A stretch of DNA of 64,000 nt, taken from NCBI RefSeq assembly GCF_000722875.1, contig NZ_JFHR01000011.1, forward strand, positions 57,636-121,635, written 5' to 3'. The notes beneath the pieces are model-generated. The model saw nothing but the letters and a program-made list of their open reading frames with translations, made no database searches and was not told the origin of the DNA. How positions within the stretch are numbered: position 1 is the stretch's first letter; every line of letters begins with the position of its first letter. Source of the DNA: Sphingobium chlorophenolicum. Its GTDB lineage: Bacteria; Pseudomonadota; Alphaproteobacteria; Sphingomonadales; Sphingomonadaceae. The position numbers were made by a program, and so were the translations under genes. Of this stretch, positions 51,170 through 59,288 are shown piece after piece.

Positions 51170-52702
51170 TCACATGATCCGCGCGATAAAGTCTTGCCAC
51201 TTCGGCAGAATGTTTTCGGGCAGATACCGGGAAGAAACAGCATTCCCCTTTGCCACAAGCGACTGGCGGATCGCGCCTGTTTCGGAGCCGTAAAGGGTAT
51301 TTCGAAGAGCCTTTGTCAGGTCGCCGGTTGAATAGGGATCAAAATAGATCGCCGCATCATCATAAACCTCTTTATGGACCGCAATGTCCGAAGCAATGAC
51401 TATGCCCCCTGAGCGCATCGCCTCTACGCCGGAAAAGTCAAATCCTTCGCCCAAGCTCGGGCAAACGGTGGCTTTTGCATTTCGGTAGAGCGTACGCAAA
51501 TCTGCTGAGGGGACACCGCTGAGCAGGAATAGTTCACCGCGTTCGATCCAAGAACTGAAACGGCGAAGCATGGGCGCATAATCCCAGCCCAAGCCCCCTA
51601 CTATGACGAGCTTAAGTTTCGGACCCTCGTTCTTTTTGATCTGCTCCCAAGCCGCCAGCAATTTTGCATGGTTCTTTCTTGGTTCCAGCGTCGAGACAAT
51701 AAGAAGATATTCTATCCCGTTCGCTTCCAGATGCTTGCGGTAAAATGCCTCGCGTTCCGCATTGGTCAGAAAGGTTGGATTAACATCGACGCCCTTGGCC
51801 TTGTCGCCCTCGTGGAGGCGCGATCTTATAATCCCTGGCACCTTGTCTGGAGCAGCATCTTCAGGAAAATAGCTGGAAGAAACCATATTGTGGATCGTGA
51901 CCGATCGTTTCTCAGCCTCGGGAAACAGTTCCAGCAAATCCCGCCTTGTTGCTTCAGAGACGCAGGCAAACCATGCGCCCGCTTTCACGTTAGCCTGCAA
52001 GGCGTGAAAATGCGTCGCCTGATGAATGGATTTGTCCGGGATGGTGTGCGGCATGAGCACCGGGATTGCGTCATGGTACCGGATGACCATTTTGGTATTT
52101 CGGGATATCTTGCCCGGGTAGGGCGTCTGGCCAATGAAAAGCTGAAAATCGCCGGTCTCAAGCCGAGGATATCGGGCGACACTACTCCAGCCGAGGGTGT
52201 TCAGTCCTGACAGGTGCATGGTGTGCCAAGGAACGGAGCAGACCCGGAAATCTGCACCGACGACGTTGCGAAAATCGCCATTTGAAAGGCTTTTATCAAA
52301 TAATGTGCGCCACACAAAGTCGTGGAAGCCCGCTGACTTGAACAATCCCAACTCAATTTTATTCATCCCTAGGGAGGAGGTGATAGCCAATGTCGTTGCG
52401 CTCATTTTGCGTCGGAAGCGGCGAGCCACGCGATCGAAGACAGACCCATGAGGGGCTTCCGCCATCGAAACAATCACCTTTGAATAGCGGTTGATCAACC
52501 GGGACTTATTGGGCTTCCTGAGGGTCTTTTTTGTCGCTCCAGCTGACAGGAATCGATGAGATGTTTGTAACATTCCTTCAACTTCAAGCGTGTCAATCTT
52601 TCGGAGCCCATTAAACAGTAGGCGTACCTCTTGCGGAATTCCTGCGAACCCTTCCAATGCAGGACGCATCTCCAGCAATACCTTGGTCTTCCGGCCTACC
52701 AT
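51170..52702 (-). CDS. GT4-type glycosyltransferase
   Basis: A 510-residue glycosyltransferase of GT-B fold. The C-terminal donor domain shows LLIVSTLEPRKNHAKLLAAWEQI, KLKLVIVGGLGW, LFLLSGVPSADLRTLYRNAKATVCPSLGEGFDFSGVEAMRSGGIVIASDIAVHKEVYDDAAIYFDP, the family signature with the E-x7-E motif. The N-terminal acceptor domain is longer than usual (about 300 residues). It likely builds the capsule polymer in the cytoplasm. It lies 15 bases after the ABC ATPase gene. Confidence 0.9.
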   Translation of the reverse strand: MVGRKTKVLLEMRPALEGFAGIPQEVRLLFNGLRKIDTLEVEGMLQTSHRFLSAGATKKTLRKPNKSRLINRYSKVIVSMAEAPHGSVFDRVARRFRRKMSATTLAITSSLGMNKIELGLFKSAGFHDFVWRTLFDKSLSNGDFRNVVGADFRVCSVPWHTMHLSGLNTLGWSSVARYPRLETGDFQLFIGQTPYPGKISRNTKMVIRYHDAIPVLMPHTIPDKSIHQATHFHALQANVKAGAWFACVSEATRRDLLELFPEAEKRSVTIHNMVSSSYFPEDAAPDKVPGIIRSRLHEGDKAKGVDVNPTFLTNAEREAFYRKHLEANGIEYLLIVSTLEPRKNHAKLLAAWEQIKKNEGPKLKLVIVGGLGWDYAPMLRRFSSWIERGELFLLSGVPSADLRTLYRNAKATVCPSLGEGFDFSGVEAMRSGGIVIASDIAVHKEVYDDAAIYFDPYSTGDLTKALRNTLYGSETGAIRQSLVAKGNAVSSRYLPENILPKWQDFIARIM

Positions 52703-52717
52703 TTTCTTCCTTCTCTA

Positions 52718-53365
52718 TTACGACTTGCTGTAAATTCGGAGGACTTCATCGATGTTCTCGCCAGTTCGGATTTGTCCATCTTGAAGCAAAACAATTTTTT
52801 GGCAATGTTTCTTCAAATAATTCACATCGTGAGACACAATGATCATTGCTCGATCTTTGCGTTTTTGAAACAATTCCAGTTCGCATTTAGCAGTAAAGCG
52901 GCTGTCGCCAACTGATACGACTTCGTCGATAAGGAAGCAGTCGAATTCTATGACCATTGAAAGGGCGAATGCCAACCGGGCGCGCATGCCAGAAGAATAG
53001 GTTCGAACCGGTTCCCTAAGAAACGGCCCTAGTTCAGCGAAATCATCGACGAAATCGACCTTATCCTTTGGATCGACGCCATAGACGCGGCATATAAAGC
53101 GGAGGTTGTCGAGGCCGGTGAGCGTTCCCTGAAAGGCGCCGCCAAATGCCAATGGCCAGGATACCGACATTTTCCGCGTGACCTGGCCTTGATCAGGGCG
53201 TTCCGCCCCGCTGATCAGCCGAATCATTGTAGATTTCCCCGCGCCGTTCCGACCGAGGATGCCGAGCTTCTCGCCGATGGAAACGCTGAGATTTACGCCC
53301 TTGAGTACCTGATGATGCCCGCCATGGATCGGGTACCGCTTCCACACATCGACCATTTCCATCAT
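52718..53365 (-). CDS. kpsT: Capsule ABC transporter ATP-binding protein (KpsT-like)
   Basis: A 215-residue ABC ATPase. Walker A is GRNGAGKST at residues 38-46, the signature is YSSGMRARLAFAL, Walker B is FDCFLIDEV, and the switch His is in MIIVSHDVNYL. The size is that of KpsT/CtrD (about 215-220), without the C-terminal glycan-binding domain of Wzt. It powers export of a capsule polysaccharide with the permease next to it, whose gene it overlaps by ATGA. Confidence 0.93.
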   Translation of the reverse strand: MMEMVDVWKRYPIHGGHHQVLKGVNLSVSIGEKLGILGRNGAGKSTMIRLISGAERPDQGQVTRKMSVSWPLAFGGAFQGTLTGLDNLRFICRVYGVDPKDKVDFVDDFAELGPFLREPVRTYSSGMRARLAFALSMVIEFDCFLIDEVVSVGDSRFTAKCELELFQKRKDRAMIIVSHDVNYLKKHCQKIVLLQDGQIRTGENIDEVLRIYSKS

Positions 53366-54168
53366 GCTGGTATCACCCGGTTTGAAACTTTACGGGCTTC
53401 TACCAGCGCCACGAAGGTCAGGACGGCATTGACGCTCGCCATATATCCTAAATCATGATGGGTCCGTATTGCTGAACCGAAATAGCCCTCTCGGAGATAT
53501 TCTACGCCGTGGACCATCGGCAAATAGAGCAGTATTTCTTGGAATTTGGTAGGCAACGCATCAACCAAGAACCCTGCGCCTGAAAGCGGAAATATCAGGT
53601 AGGCTGTAGGATGCCAGATGCGATCCACCAGTTCGTTGTCGTATGCTAGACTTCCGACAAAAATGGCTAGAGCGGCCCCAAACCAGAAAATCATCATCCA
53701 TCCGCCGGCGACTTTCAGCAGATCCTCAGGGGGTGCAATCCAGCCGATGGTGATGAAGAAGATCGACAAAAATATAAAGGATATCGTTGCGCCCATTCCT
53801 TCGAGGAGAACGCGCGCCAAATATAAGTCGAACACCTTAACGTGGCGATGGTACAGAAGGGTCTGATTGGGTTCAATCGCGTTGACGCAACGTGCAGGCA
53901 TGTTGCGCCAAAGCAGCACAGTCGAATAGCCAGTCAGCGCAAAGGCAACGATCGGAAGCGACGAGCCATGCGTCGCCTTCATCGCTGACCATAGGGCGGT
54001 CACTCCCAATGTGAAAACCATAGGCTCGACGAACAACCATAAGAACCCTATGTTGTGCCTGCCATAACGGGTTAATATCTCTCGTAAGAGGAGCGCTCCC
54101 AGTACTCGGCGCTGTACTGCCCATGCACGCCCTGCGTCACGCAGACTATCGGCAAGAGTGCTGATCAC
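53362..54168 (-). CDS. kpsM: Capsule ABC transporter permease (KpsM-like)
   Basis: A 268-residue ABC-2 type permease with six hydrophobic segments. LGALLLREILTRYGRHNIGFLWLFVEPMVFTLGVTALW and WHPTAYLIFPLSGAGFLVDALPTKFQEILLYLPMVHGVEYLREGYFG are characteristic of KpsM/CtrC capsule exporters. It partners with the ATPase encoded immediately downstream. ATGA overlaps on both sides. Confidence 0.93.
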   Translation of the reverse strand: MISTLADSLRDAGRAWAVQRRVLGALLLREILTRYGRHNIGFLWLFVEPMVFTLGVTALWSAMKATHGSSLPIVAFALTGYSTVLLWRNMPARCVNAIEPNQTLLYHRHVKVFDLYLARVLLEGMGATISFIFLSIFFITIGWIAPPEDLLKVAGGWMMIFWFGAALAIFVGSLAYDNELVDRIWHPTAYLIFPLSGAGFLVDALPTKFQEILLYLPMVHGVEYLREGYFGSAIRTHHDLGYMASVNAVLTFVALVEARKVSNRVIPA

Positions 54169-55274
54169 TCTTTATGCTCCATTAGGCCAGCAAGCAGCAT
54201 ACGGGCGATGCCCCAAGCGACCAGTCCAAGAATGAAGGTGGTAAGAATGCCGCGCAGCCGACGGGGTTCCTCCGGGTAATCGGGGAGGTTCGGTTGAACG
54301 ATGCGTTCTACATAGGCCTGCTGACGGCGCGCTTCATTCCGGGCCTGTTCGAGCGCCGCCATAGAAGCAGCGAGTTGTTTATCCGCAAATTGGCTCTCCA
54401 AGATCAGTCTCTGGTACTGGGCGGAATTTGTCGCTAGCGAGTTGCGGCCGCCAGCGAGCGCTGCCAATTGGGCTTGAATTTCTCCCGAAAGACCATCCGT
54501 CTTTTGCTGCAGAATAGGTATCTTGGGATTTTGGGGAGTCAGGTTCTGCAATAGCCTAAGTTCAGATTGGCTTGAGATTAGTTCGTCCTGAAGTTTGGAA
54601 ATCATTTGCAATTGCGCAGAGGCTTGCGCTTCTGGGTCGAGAATTTGCTTTTGATTGCGATATTGTGAAAGTGAAAGAGCGGACTTCCGCGCATAATCTT
54701 TCGCAGAATCATATTCCGATTCAGAGTAACGAACTAGATCCTGTCGCCCTCGGACGTTTAATTTATTTACAGTGTCCTCCGCCATGGATAACAGCTGGGC
54801 ATTGAACGTCTGCGCATCTTTGGGATTGTAGGCCTTCGTCTTCAATATGGCTACTGAGGTCGAGGAATTTTGTTCAAGGTCTACTTTTCCCAGATAATAT
54901 TGGTATAGGTCTTCAAATGACTTTGCGAAGCCGAAGGGATTGAACCGGTTGAAGATCGAAATATTATCTCGTTGAAAGGCTTGGCTAAAGGCGTGGTTTT
55001 TCTCGAGGGCTCTGAGCGCGTCGCGGGATAAAACGGCTTCGCGGCTAATAGCCATTTCGTCGCCAGCATTCGAGAAGCCTAGCCCCTTGAAGAGTACCCC
55101 TAAACCCGTCTGCGCAGGTTTGTCTGGACTGCGAACCACGAAACGCGATTCGGAGATGTACACATCCGATGCTAGGAAACCGAAATATACTACTGATACA
55201 GCTGTGGGTATTACGATAAAAATCAGTGCAAATATATCTGCCCTGCGAACAAGCTTTCGGAAGTTACTTACCAT
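54165..55274 (-). CDS. kpsE: Capsule export inner-membrane protein (KpsE/CtrB-like)
   Basis: A 369-residue polysaccharide co-polymerase of the KpsE type. One transmembrane helix lies near each end (ALIFIVIPTAVSVVYFGFLASDVY; LTTFILGLVAWGIARMLLAGLM), with a long periplasmic coiled coil between (DPEAQASAQLQMISKLQDELISSQSELRLLQ ... DKQLAASMAALEQARNEARRQQAYVERIVQPNLPDYP). YISESRFVVRSPDK and the proline-rich PNLPDYPEEPRRL before the last helix are family hallmarks. It bridges the ABC transporter to the outer-membrane exporter. First gene of the leftward operon; ATG at 55274. Confidence 0.92.
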   Translation of the reverse strand: MVSNFRKLVRRADIFALIFIVIPTAVSVVYFGFLASDVYISESRFVVRSPDKPAQTGLGVLFKGLGFSNAGDEMAISREAVLSRDALRALEKNHAFSQAFQRDNISIFNRFNPFGFAKSFEDLYQYYLGKVDLEQNSSTSVAILKTKAYNPKDAQTFNAQLLSMAEDTVNKLNVRGRQDLVRYSESEYDSAKDYARKSALSLSQYRNQKQILDPEAQASAQLQMISKLQDELISSQSELRLLQNLTPQNPKIPILQQKTDGLSGEIQAQLAALAGGRNSLATNSAQYQRLILESQFADKQLAASMAALEQARNEARRQQAYVERIVQPNLPDYPEEPRRLRGILTTFILGLVAWGIARMLLAGLMEHKE

Positions 55275-55802
55275 CGTTAAACCCTATTTTGCTGCAGACA
55301 ATGCAGTCAGGCGCCTCCGATAGCGGTTCCGGCGTCGGTGAACAAGACTGGCGGCAATCGTTATGGGTTTGTCCGCAGTTCGCCCGTTTTCCAAGGTGAG
55401 GAGCCTTATTCATTGTTGTGGCAGGACAATCTGAGAACCATGTTGCTGCGGCCAACACGCCATCCTCGAATAGGCGCAGATCGTACTCCGGCCAAGCGGA
55501 TCGCGCATTGGTTGCTCGATATCCAGATCACAGGGGCCGCCATTTTGTGCCGATCAGTTGGTTCTGAATTTAGCCAGATGTATAGATCTTTCAGTGGTCT
55601 GTCCGCTTGTAGGCCGGGCTTCTGTCATAGATGGGGGAGCCGGGTATGTGGTCAGCCGATCCTGGTGCGCTCCGCAAGCTTATGCTTGGTACCAGGAAGT
55701 GTGAACATCAGAGAATGATGAAACCCAGATTGTGATTAATAACGCGGGAGGCTTTTAAACTATGATCTCCTTTTCCATGCTGGAAGCATCATGAGGTCAA
55801 CA

Positions 55803-55957
55803 GGAGAAAGGAAAAAAAGAAAGAAACAGGAGGCACAGTTCCTGTGTCCCGAATGCATCTTTCGGGCAAAAAAGCGCAAATTCGCTTTGCGCTTTAACGG
55901 TTCGGTAAGAACCGAGCATTACTCGATTTAACGAAGCCCTTCTTTTTTTCTTTCTCC
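55803..55957. other. Multi-hairpin structure closed by a purine/pyrimidine stem
   Basis: GGAGAAAGGAAAAAAAGAA (55803-55821) is complementary to 55940-55957 with a single bulged base, forming an outer stem of 18 pairs. Between the arms lie four consecutive hairpins: 55832-55848 (GCACAG/CTGTGT), 55848-55866 (CCCGAA/TTCGGG), 55871-55895 (AAAGCGCAAA/TTTGCGCTTT, perfect 10 bp) and 55898-55914 (CGGTTC/GAACCG). No coding sequence is evident. It might be a structured RNA, a terminator array of the leftward cluster, or a DNA structure of the mobile element. Confidence 0.6.
55868..55897 (-). terminator. Rho-independent terminator of the leftward cluster
   Basis: Read on the minus strand, AAAGCGCAAA pairs with TTTGCGCTTT around a 5-base loop and runs into TTTTTT. 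It lies downstream of the last leftward gene (56051-56599) and is the most classical of the hairpins in the 55803-55957 structure. Confidence 0.75.
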
Positions 55958-56050
55958 ATTGCTCTTCCTGACCGCCGCTTTTGAAGTTGTCTGCGCCGAC
56001 ACATGGCCGGCGCAGGACGAGCTCGAAGCGTTTGTTCGCTTCTCGGGCGC

Positions 56051-56599
56051 TCAGGCGAACATCCTCACGATGGTCGCATCGCCCTGATCCGGCATCGCGT
56101 TCGCGAAGGACGAGCCAACCGGAAGCAGGTGGGCCGTCGGCAGCGGCCCCTCTGCCGTGGACAGCGTTGTTTCGCGCCAGCGACGGGCGGCGCGCTCGAC
56201 GCCAGCCTTGATCTTACTGCGCGACGGAAGCGGCTTTGCAATGAGCACATGGCGCGAGCCGACCGCCCAACGATGCTGCGACGTCAGCAGTTCGATCGAT
56301 GCTTCTTCGCTGGCAGCGTATAGCTGCACGCGCAGGTGCCAATCTACGTACAGGGTTTGGCGCAGGGCGAGCGAAACGCTGATCGGTTCAAGGGAGTCGG
56401 CGCCGAAGTTCACATGAACGACGTCGTTGCCGCTTTCCTGCACCATTTGGCAGATCCAGTTTGCGCCTTCAACGTCGCGTTCGCCTCCCGAGCAGAAGGC
56501 GATGGTGTGCGCGGTCGGCGCGAACTGCGGGTAGCCCATCAGGCCGCGAAGGGCGAAAGTGGCGGCGTTGATCATGATTTGGGTGTGGTGGATAGTCAT
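56051..56599 (-). CDS. Unknown protein of mobilizable element
   Basis: A 182-residue protein that I do not recognise. It begins MTIHHTQIMINAATFALRGLMGY; TAHTIAFCSGGERDVEGANWICQMVQESGNDVVHVNFGADSLEPISVSLALRQ suggests an alpha/beta fold, followed by a basic helix and a hydrophobic C-terminus. Start ATG at 56599 with AGGAAGGAA upstream. It is the last gene of a leftward set ending at a terminator. Function unknown; it is probably carried by plasmid-like elements of sphingomonads, judging by its neighbours. Confidence 0.6.
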   Translation of the reverse strand: MTIHHTQIMINAATFALRGLMGYPQFAPTAHTIAFCSGGERDVEGANWICQMVQESGNDVVHVNFGADSLEPISVSLALRQTLYVDWHLRVQLYAASEEASIELLTSQHRWAVGSRHVLIAKPLPSRSKIKAGVERAARRWRETTLSTAEGPLPTAHLLPVGSSFANAMPDQGDATIVRMFA

Positions 56600-56672
56600 C
56601 GCACATTCCTTCCTGGGACAGCGGCCCATTTCTTCATTTTCCGTCGTTCTTGGGACGCAATTCTCTTCTCTT

Positions 56673-57530
56673 TCAGATGGCTGGTGCGAGCGCGCCGATG
56701 CGCGCGGTTTCGGCCGCGAAGGCGGTGCGCAGAGCTTCGTCGCGGTAGGCGAGCCAGTCCCTATGATAGGGACGGTGCGCGCAATTTTCGGCGATAAAGG
56801 CCGCGAGCCGCATTTTCGCTTCGAGCGCCGACGCGCCTTCGCCCGCCATGTCGCGCCAGAGCATGAGGATCATGGCCGTGGTTAATACGTCGCCTTCGGC
56901 GACCGCGCGGACCGACGACCATTTACCATGCTCCATCAGCCGCGACACGAGGTCGGCGCGGCAGACCGTCTTGACCGGAATGGACAACCGCGCGGCCACT
57001 TCGGCGAGATGGACGGGACCGGCTCCCGCGCAAACCTCGCTCATCAGGTCGCGATGGCCGGATTCGTGCCGTCGCCATGGGGAGAGCAGGCCCTTCAGGG
57101 CGTCAGGCACGCGCAGACCTGACGTCATGGCAGACATCAGCATGCGCGGCAGATCGGCATGGAAGCCGCCCCAGGTGACGAGTTCGACCGCGCCGAGCTG
57201 CTGCATATCGTTAAAGAACGCCGTTAAGATCGCGGCTTCATCCTGCTCCGGCAGACCCCGGCTTTCGAGGCGAAGGGGACGCAGGCCATCCCCCGCATCG
57301 GACAGCACCAGCCAGGAGAGGGTGACGAGGCGAAGGAACGGCCAGCGCGGCGTCACGCGCGGGTCGTTCGATGCGTCTGCCGGTTTGGCTGTGTGGCGAT
57401 CGTCTGGTGCGAAGCGCTCGGTCGCCTGGTAGCGTGCATGGGAGGCAGTATCAAAGGTAAATTCGCCATCCAGGACGACGATGAAACGGGGCGAGGCAGC
57501 CTTGAAGACACGGGCGGGGTCGATATGCAT
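56673..57530 (-). CDS. Predicted 3'-5' exonuclease, PolB-exonuclease-like
   Basis: A 285-residue protein resembling the stand-alone exonucleases related to the proofreading domain of DNA polymerase B. FIVVLDGEFTFD supplies the first Asp-x-Glu, at the N-terminus; VELVTWGGFHADLPRML matches the second motif with Asp; HRDLMSEV and GDVLTTAMILMLW resemble the final Asp-containing segments. The motif order is that of DEDD-type nucleases. Nuclease activity is inferred. It lies in a leftward cluster with three unknown genes next to a relaxase, and could act on DNA ends during transfer or in host conflict. Confidence 0.7.
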   Translation of the reverse strand: MHIDPARVFKAASPRFIVVLDGEFTFDTASHARYQATERFAPDDRHTAKPADASNDPRVTPRWPFLRLVTLSWLVLSDAGDGLRPLRLESRGLPEQDEAAILTAFFNDMQQLGAVELVTWGGFHADLPRMLMSAMTSGLRVPDALKGLLSPWRRHESGHRDLMSEVCAGAGPVHLAEVAARLSIPVKTVCRADLVSRLMEHGKWSSVRAVAEGDVLTTAMILMLWRDMAGEGASALEAKMRLAAFIAENCAHRPYHRDWLAYRDEALRTAFAAETARIGALAPAI

Positions 57531-57684
57531 GGGATATTCTCCAAAAAAGATGGGGCTGTTGGGGTGCCGACATGATCAGCGAGAGCTGAAGCTCAGCCAT
57601 GGACGCGCGGAAAGGCGGGGATGGAAGATCCCCGGCACGATGCGGCGCATGGTGCCGGGGGCATTGAAAATCGTCGGTTTGCGA

Positions 57685-58344
57685 TCAGCCGTTGTCCGAA
57701 ATCGGCATGGTCGCGCGCCATTCCTCCAGCGCGCGCACCGCCTGCGTCGCGATGGGGTCCAAATCGAAGTCGGAAAATTGCCTCGCCCAGGCGAGCCAGC
57801 CAGCGATGGCTTCCTGTTTCAGTTGCGGGACGGCGATGTCGGCATCCGGCAGCAGCGACAAGGGCACCGTCGAGTGGCAATCCGCGACCTGCACACCAGC
57901 GTCGCAAATGCAGGGAACCGGCAGCGCGCGGGCCTGGCGCAGATACCATGTGTCGGCTGTGGGCAGTTCCCGCCAGCGCCCGGCGGTATCGCCTGCTGCC
58001 GCCAACAAGTCAGCATGCCGCTCCGGATCCGCGAGCGCGCCCAGTCGGCGCGCTACGGGCCACCACCTATCCCAGCTAATGATCGCCGCCTGCTCGATGA
58101 TCCGATCATCCAGCCAGTCCAGCAGATCGATGGCCGTATCGCCCGGTTGAAGATAAGTGGCGTCGGCTTCGATGCTGAAGCCACCGACGTCATCTGGCTG
58201 GACCAGCAGCAGGCCGATGCCAGCGATAATCCGGGAATCCGGGCGGTGGAGCATGCCGAAGCAGCATCCTGCGGTCCGCAAGCTGATAGCGATGCTATGG
58301 GGCGCGAAGCCACGATCCTGGATCGAGAGATCGATCAGTTCCAT
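57685..58344 (-). CDS. Unknown protein of mobilizable element, possible inactive exonuclease-like
   Basis: A 219-residue protein without a clear family. Start ATG at 58344 (MELIDLSIQDRGFAPHS) after AAGGA. The pattern IIAGIGLLLVQPDDV, AIDLLDWLDDRIIEQAAIISWDRWWPVARRLG, then an Ala-rich C-terminal helix with DLDPIATQAVRALEEWRATM recalls the layout of the neighbouring exonuclease-like protein and of the gene at 58391 (EFLGWIDDRLSDDQATLS ... AVDAEIDAIATWRMTV). It lacks the first catalytic Asp-x-Glu. A shared ancestry of the two is suggested, not proven. Confidence 0.55.
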   Translation of the reverse strand: MELIDLSIQDRGFAPHSIAISLRTAGCCFGMLHRPDSRIIAGIGLLLVQPDDVGGFSIEADATYLQPGDTAIDLLDWLDDRIIEQAAIISWDRWWPVARRLGALADPERHADLLAAAGDTAGRWRELPTADTWYLRQARALPVPCICDAGVQVADCHSTVPLSLLPDADIAVPQLKQEAIAGWLAWARQFSDFDLDPIATQAVRALEEWRATMPISDNG

Positions 58345-58390
58345 GGAAATATCCTTCGATAGGGACGCGCCCGCAGGCGCGGCGGGCGTG

Positions 58391-59041
58391 TCAGCCAGCG
58401 ATGGGAGAGAGATTGCGCTCATGCGCGCGTGTGGAGGCGCGATCGGTGTCGCGCAGCCACTGCACCAGATGCCGATGGAGGATGGTCGCCAGTTCACGGC
58501 CGAGGCCGCTCTTGCGTTCGATCGCGGCGACCGTCATCCGCCATGTCGCGATCGCGTCGATCTCGGCATCCACCGCGATCTGGTCGATGTCGCCCTTGAC
58601 CCAGGCGACGAAGCGCTCGGCCGGATCGGTCGATGCGCAGGCGATGTGGGCCTGAGCGCAGGCTTTATGAAGAGAGATGAAGCGCCTTCTTTCTTCGACC
58701 TGAAGGCGGATGATGGGCTGGTTACCACCACCTGCCAGGCTGCGGAAGCCGGAGGAATAGACGACGTCCGGCAACTGGCTGAGCAATTCGACGACGCGGC
58801 CCGGCTCATACATCGACAGGGTAGCCTGATCGTCGCTGAGGCGATCATCGATCCATCCGAGAAACTCCTGCGCGGGTTGGTTGGGTCGCAGGATGAAGGA
58901 GGACAGGTCGAAGCTGACCTGTCCGGCCACGACTGTCACGGTCAGCGCGGCAGCGCCGACCGCAATGTCGCCACGGGCGGTCGGATGACCGGCATTGATG
59001 GTGACGGGCGTAAATGCGGTGATGGTATGGGAGGGGAGCAT
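58391..59041 (-). CDS. Unknown protein of mobilizable element, probable paralogue of the adjacent gene
   Basis: A 216-residue protein, first of the leftward set below the relaxase gene. Start ATG at 59041 (MLPSHTITAF), with GGAGACG upstream; a GTG at 59062 is the alternative. The middle contains AQEFLGWIDDRLSDDQATLSMYEPGRVVELLSQL and the C-terminal AWVKGDIDQIAVDAEIDAIATWRMTVAAIE, both paralleled in the gene at 57685-58344. Function unknown; an RNase H-like exonuclease fold without full active site is conceivable. Confidence 0.55.
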   Translation of the reverse strand: MLPSHTITAFTPVTINAGHPTARGDIAVGAAALTVTVVAGQVSFDLSSFILRPNQPAQEFLGWIDDRLSDDQATLSMYEPGRVVELLSQLPDVVYSSGFRSLAGGGNQPIIRLQVEERRRFISLHKACAQAHIACASTDPAERFVAWVKGDIDQIAVDAEIDAIATWRMTVAAIERKSGLGRELATILHRHLVQWLRDTDRASTRAHERNLSPIAG

Positions 59042-59288
59042 GGTCGTCTCCGATAGGCGCACGACCGCACACCGCCCTGGGGACAGTGTGGTGACGATGC
59101 GCAGGGCTGGGATACCGGCTGAGCCGGTGAGTGAGTGAAGGCTGGAAGCAGCGCAGGCTTACGCCCGTTCTATTTTCCTTCTTCCAAAACCTTCGACTTC
59201 ACTGCTGTTCAGCACACCCGCCAGCGGCGCCTTTTCCATGCTGCCGACAGGCTTGTAGCACCGATTTCGTGACGCCGATGCGGGCGTA

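Larger units (their letters stand above)
55275..56050. other. Junction between capsule locus and mobilizable element
   Basis: About 780 bases with no supported gene. The left 500 bases should hold the capsule operon promoter; open frames there (for example 55338-55718) have no recognisable product. The right part contains the multi-hairpin structure at 55803-55957. No tRNA or clear direct-repeat attachment site was found, so the exact left border of the acquired element is not defined. Confidence 0.5.

Noticed and set aside
55338..55718. 126-codon frame upstream of the capsule operon
   Set aside because: No recognisable domain; the Arg/Ser/Cys-rich composition is atypical for a real protein.
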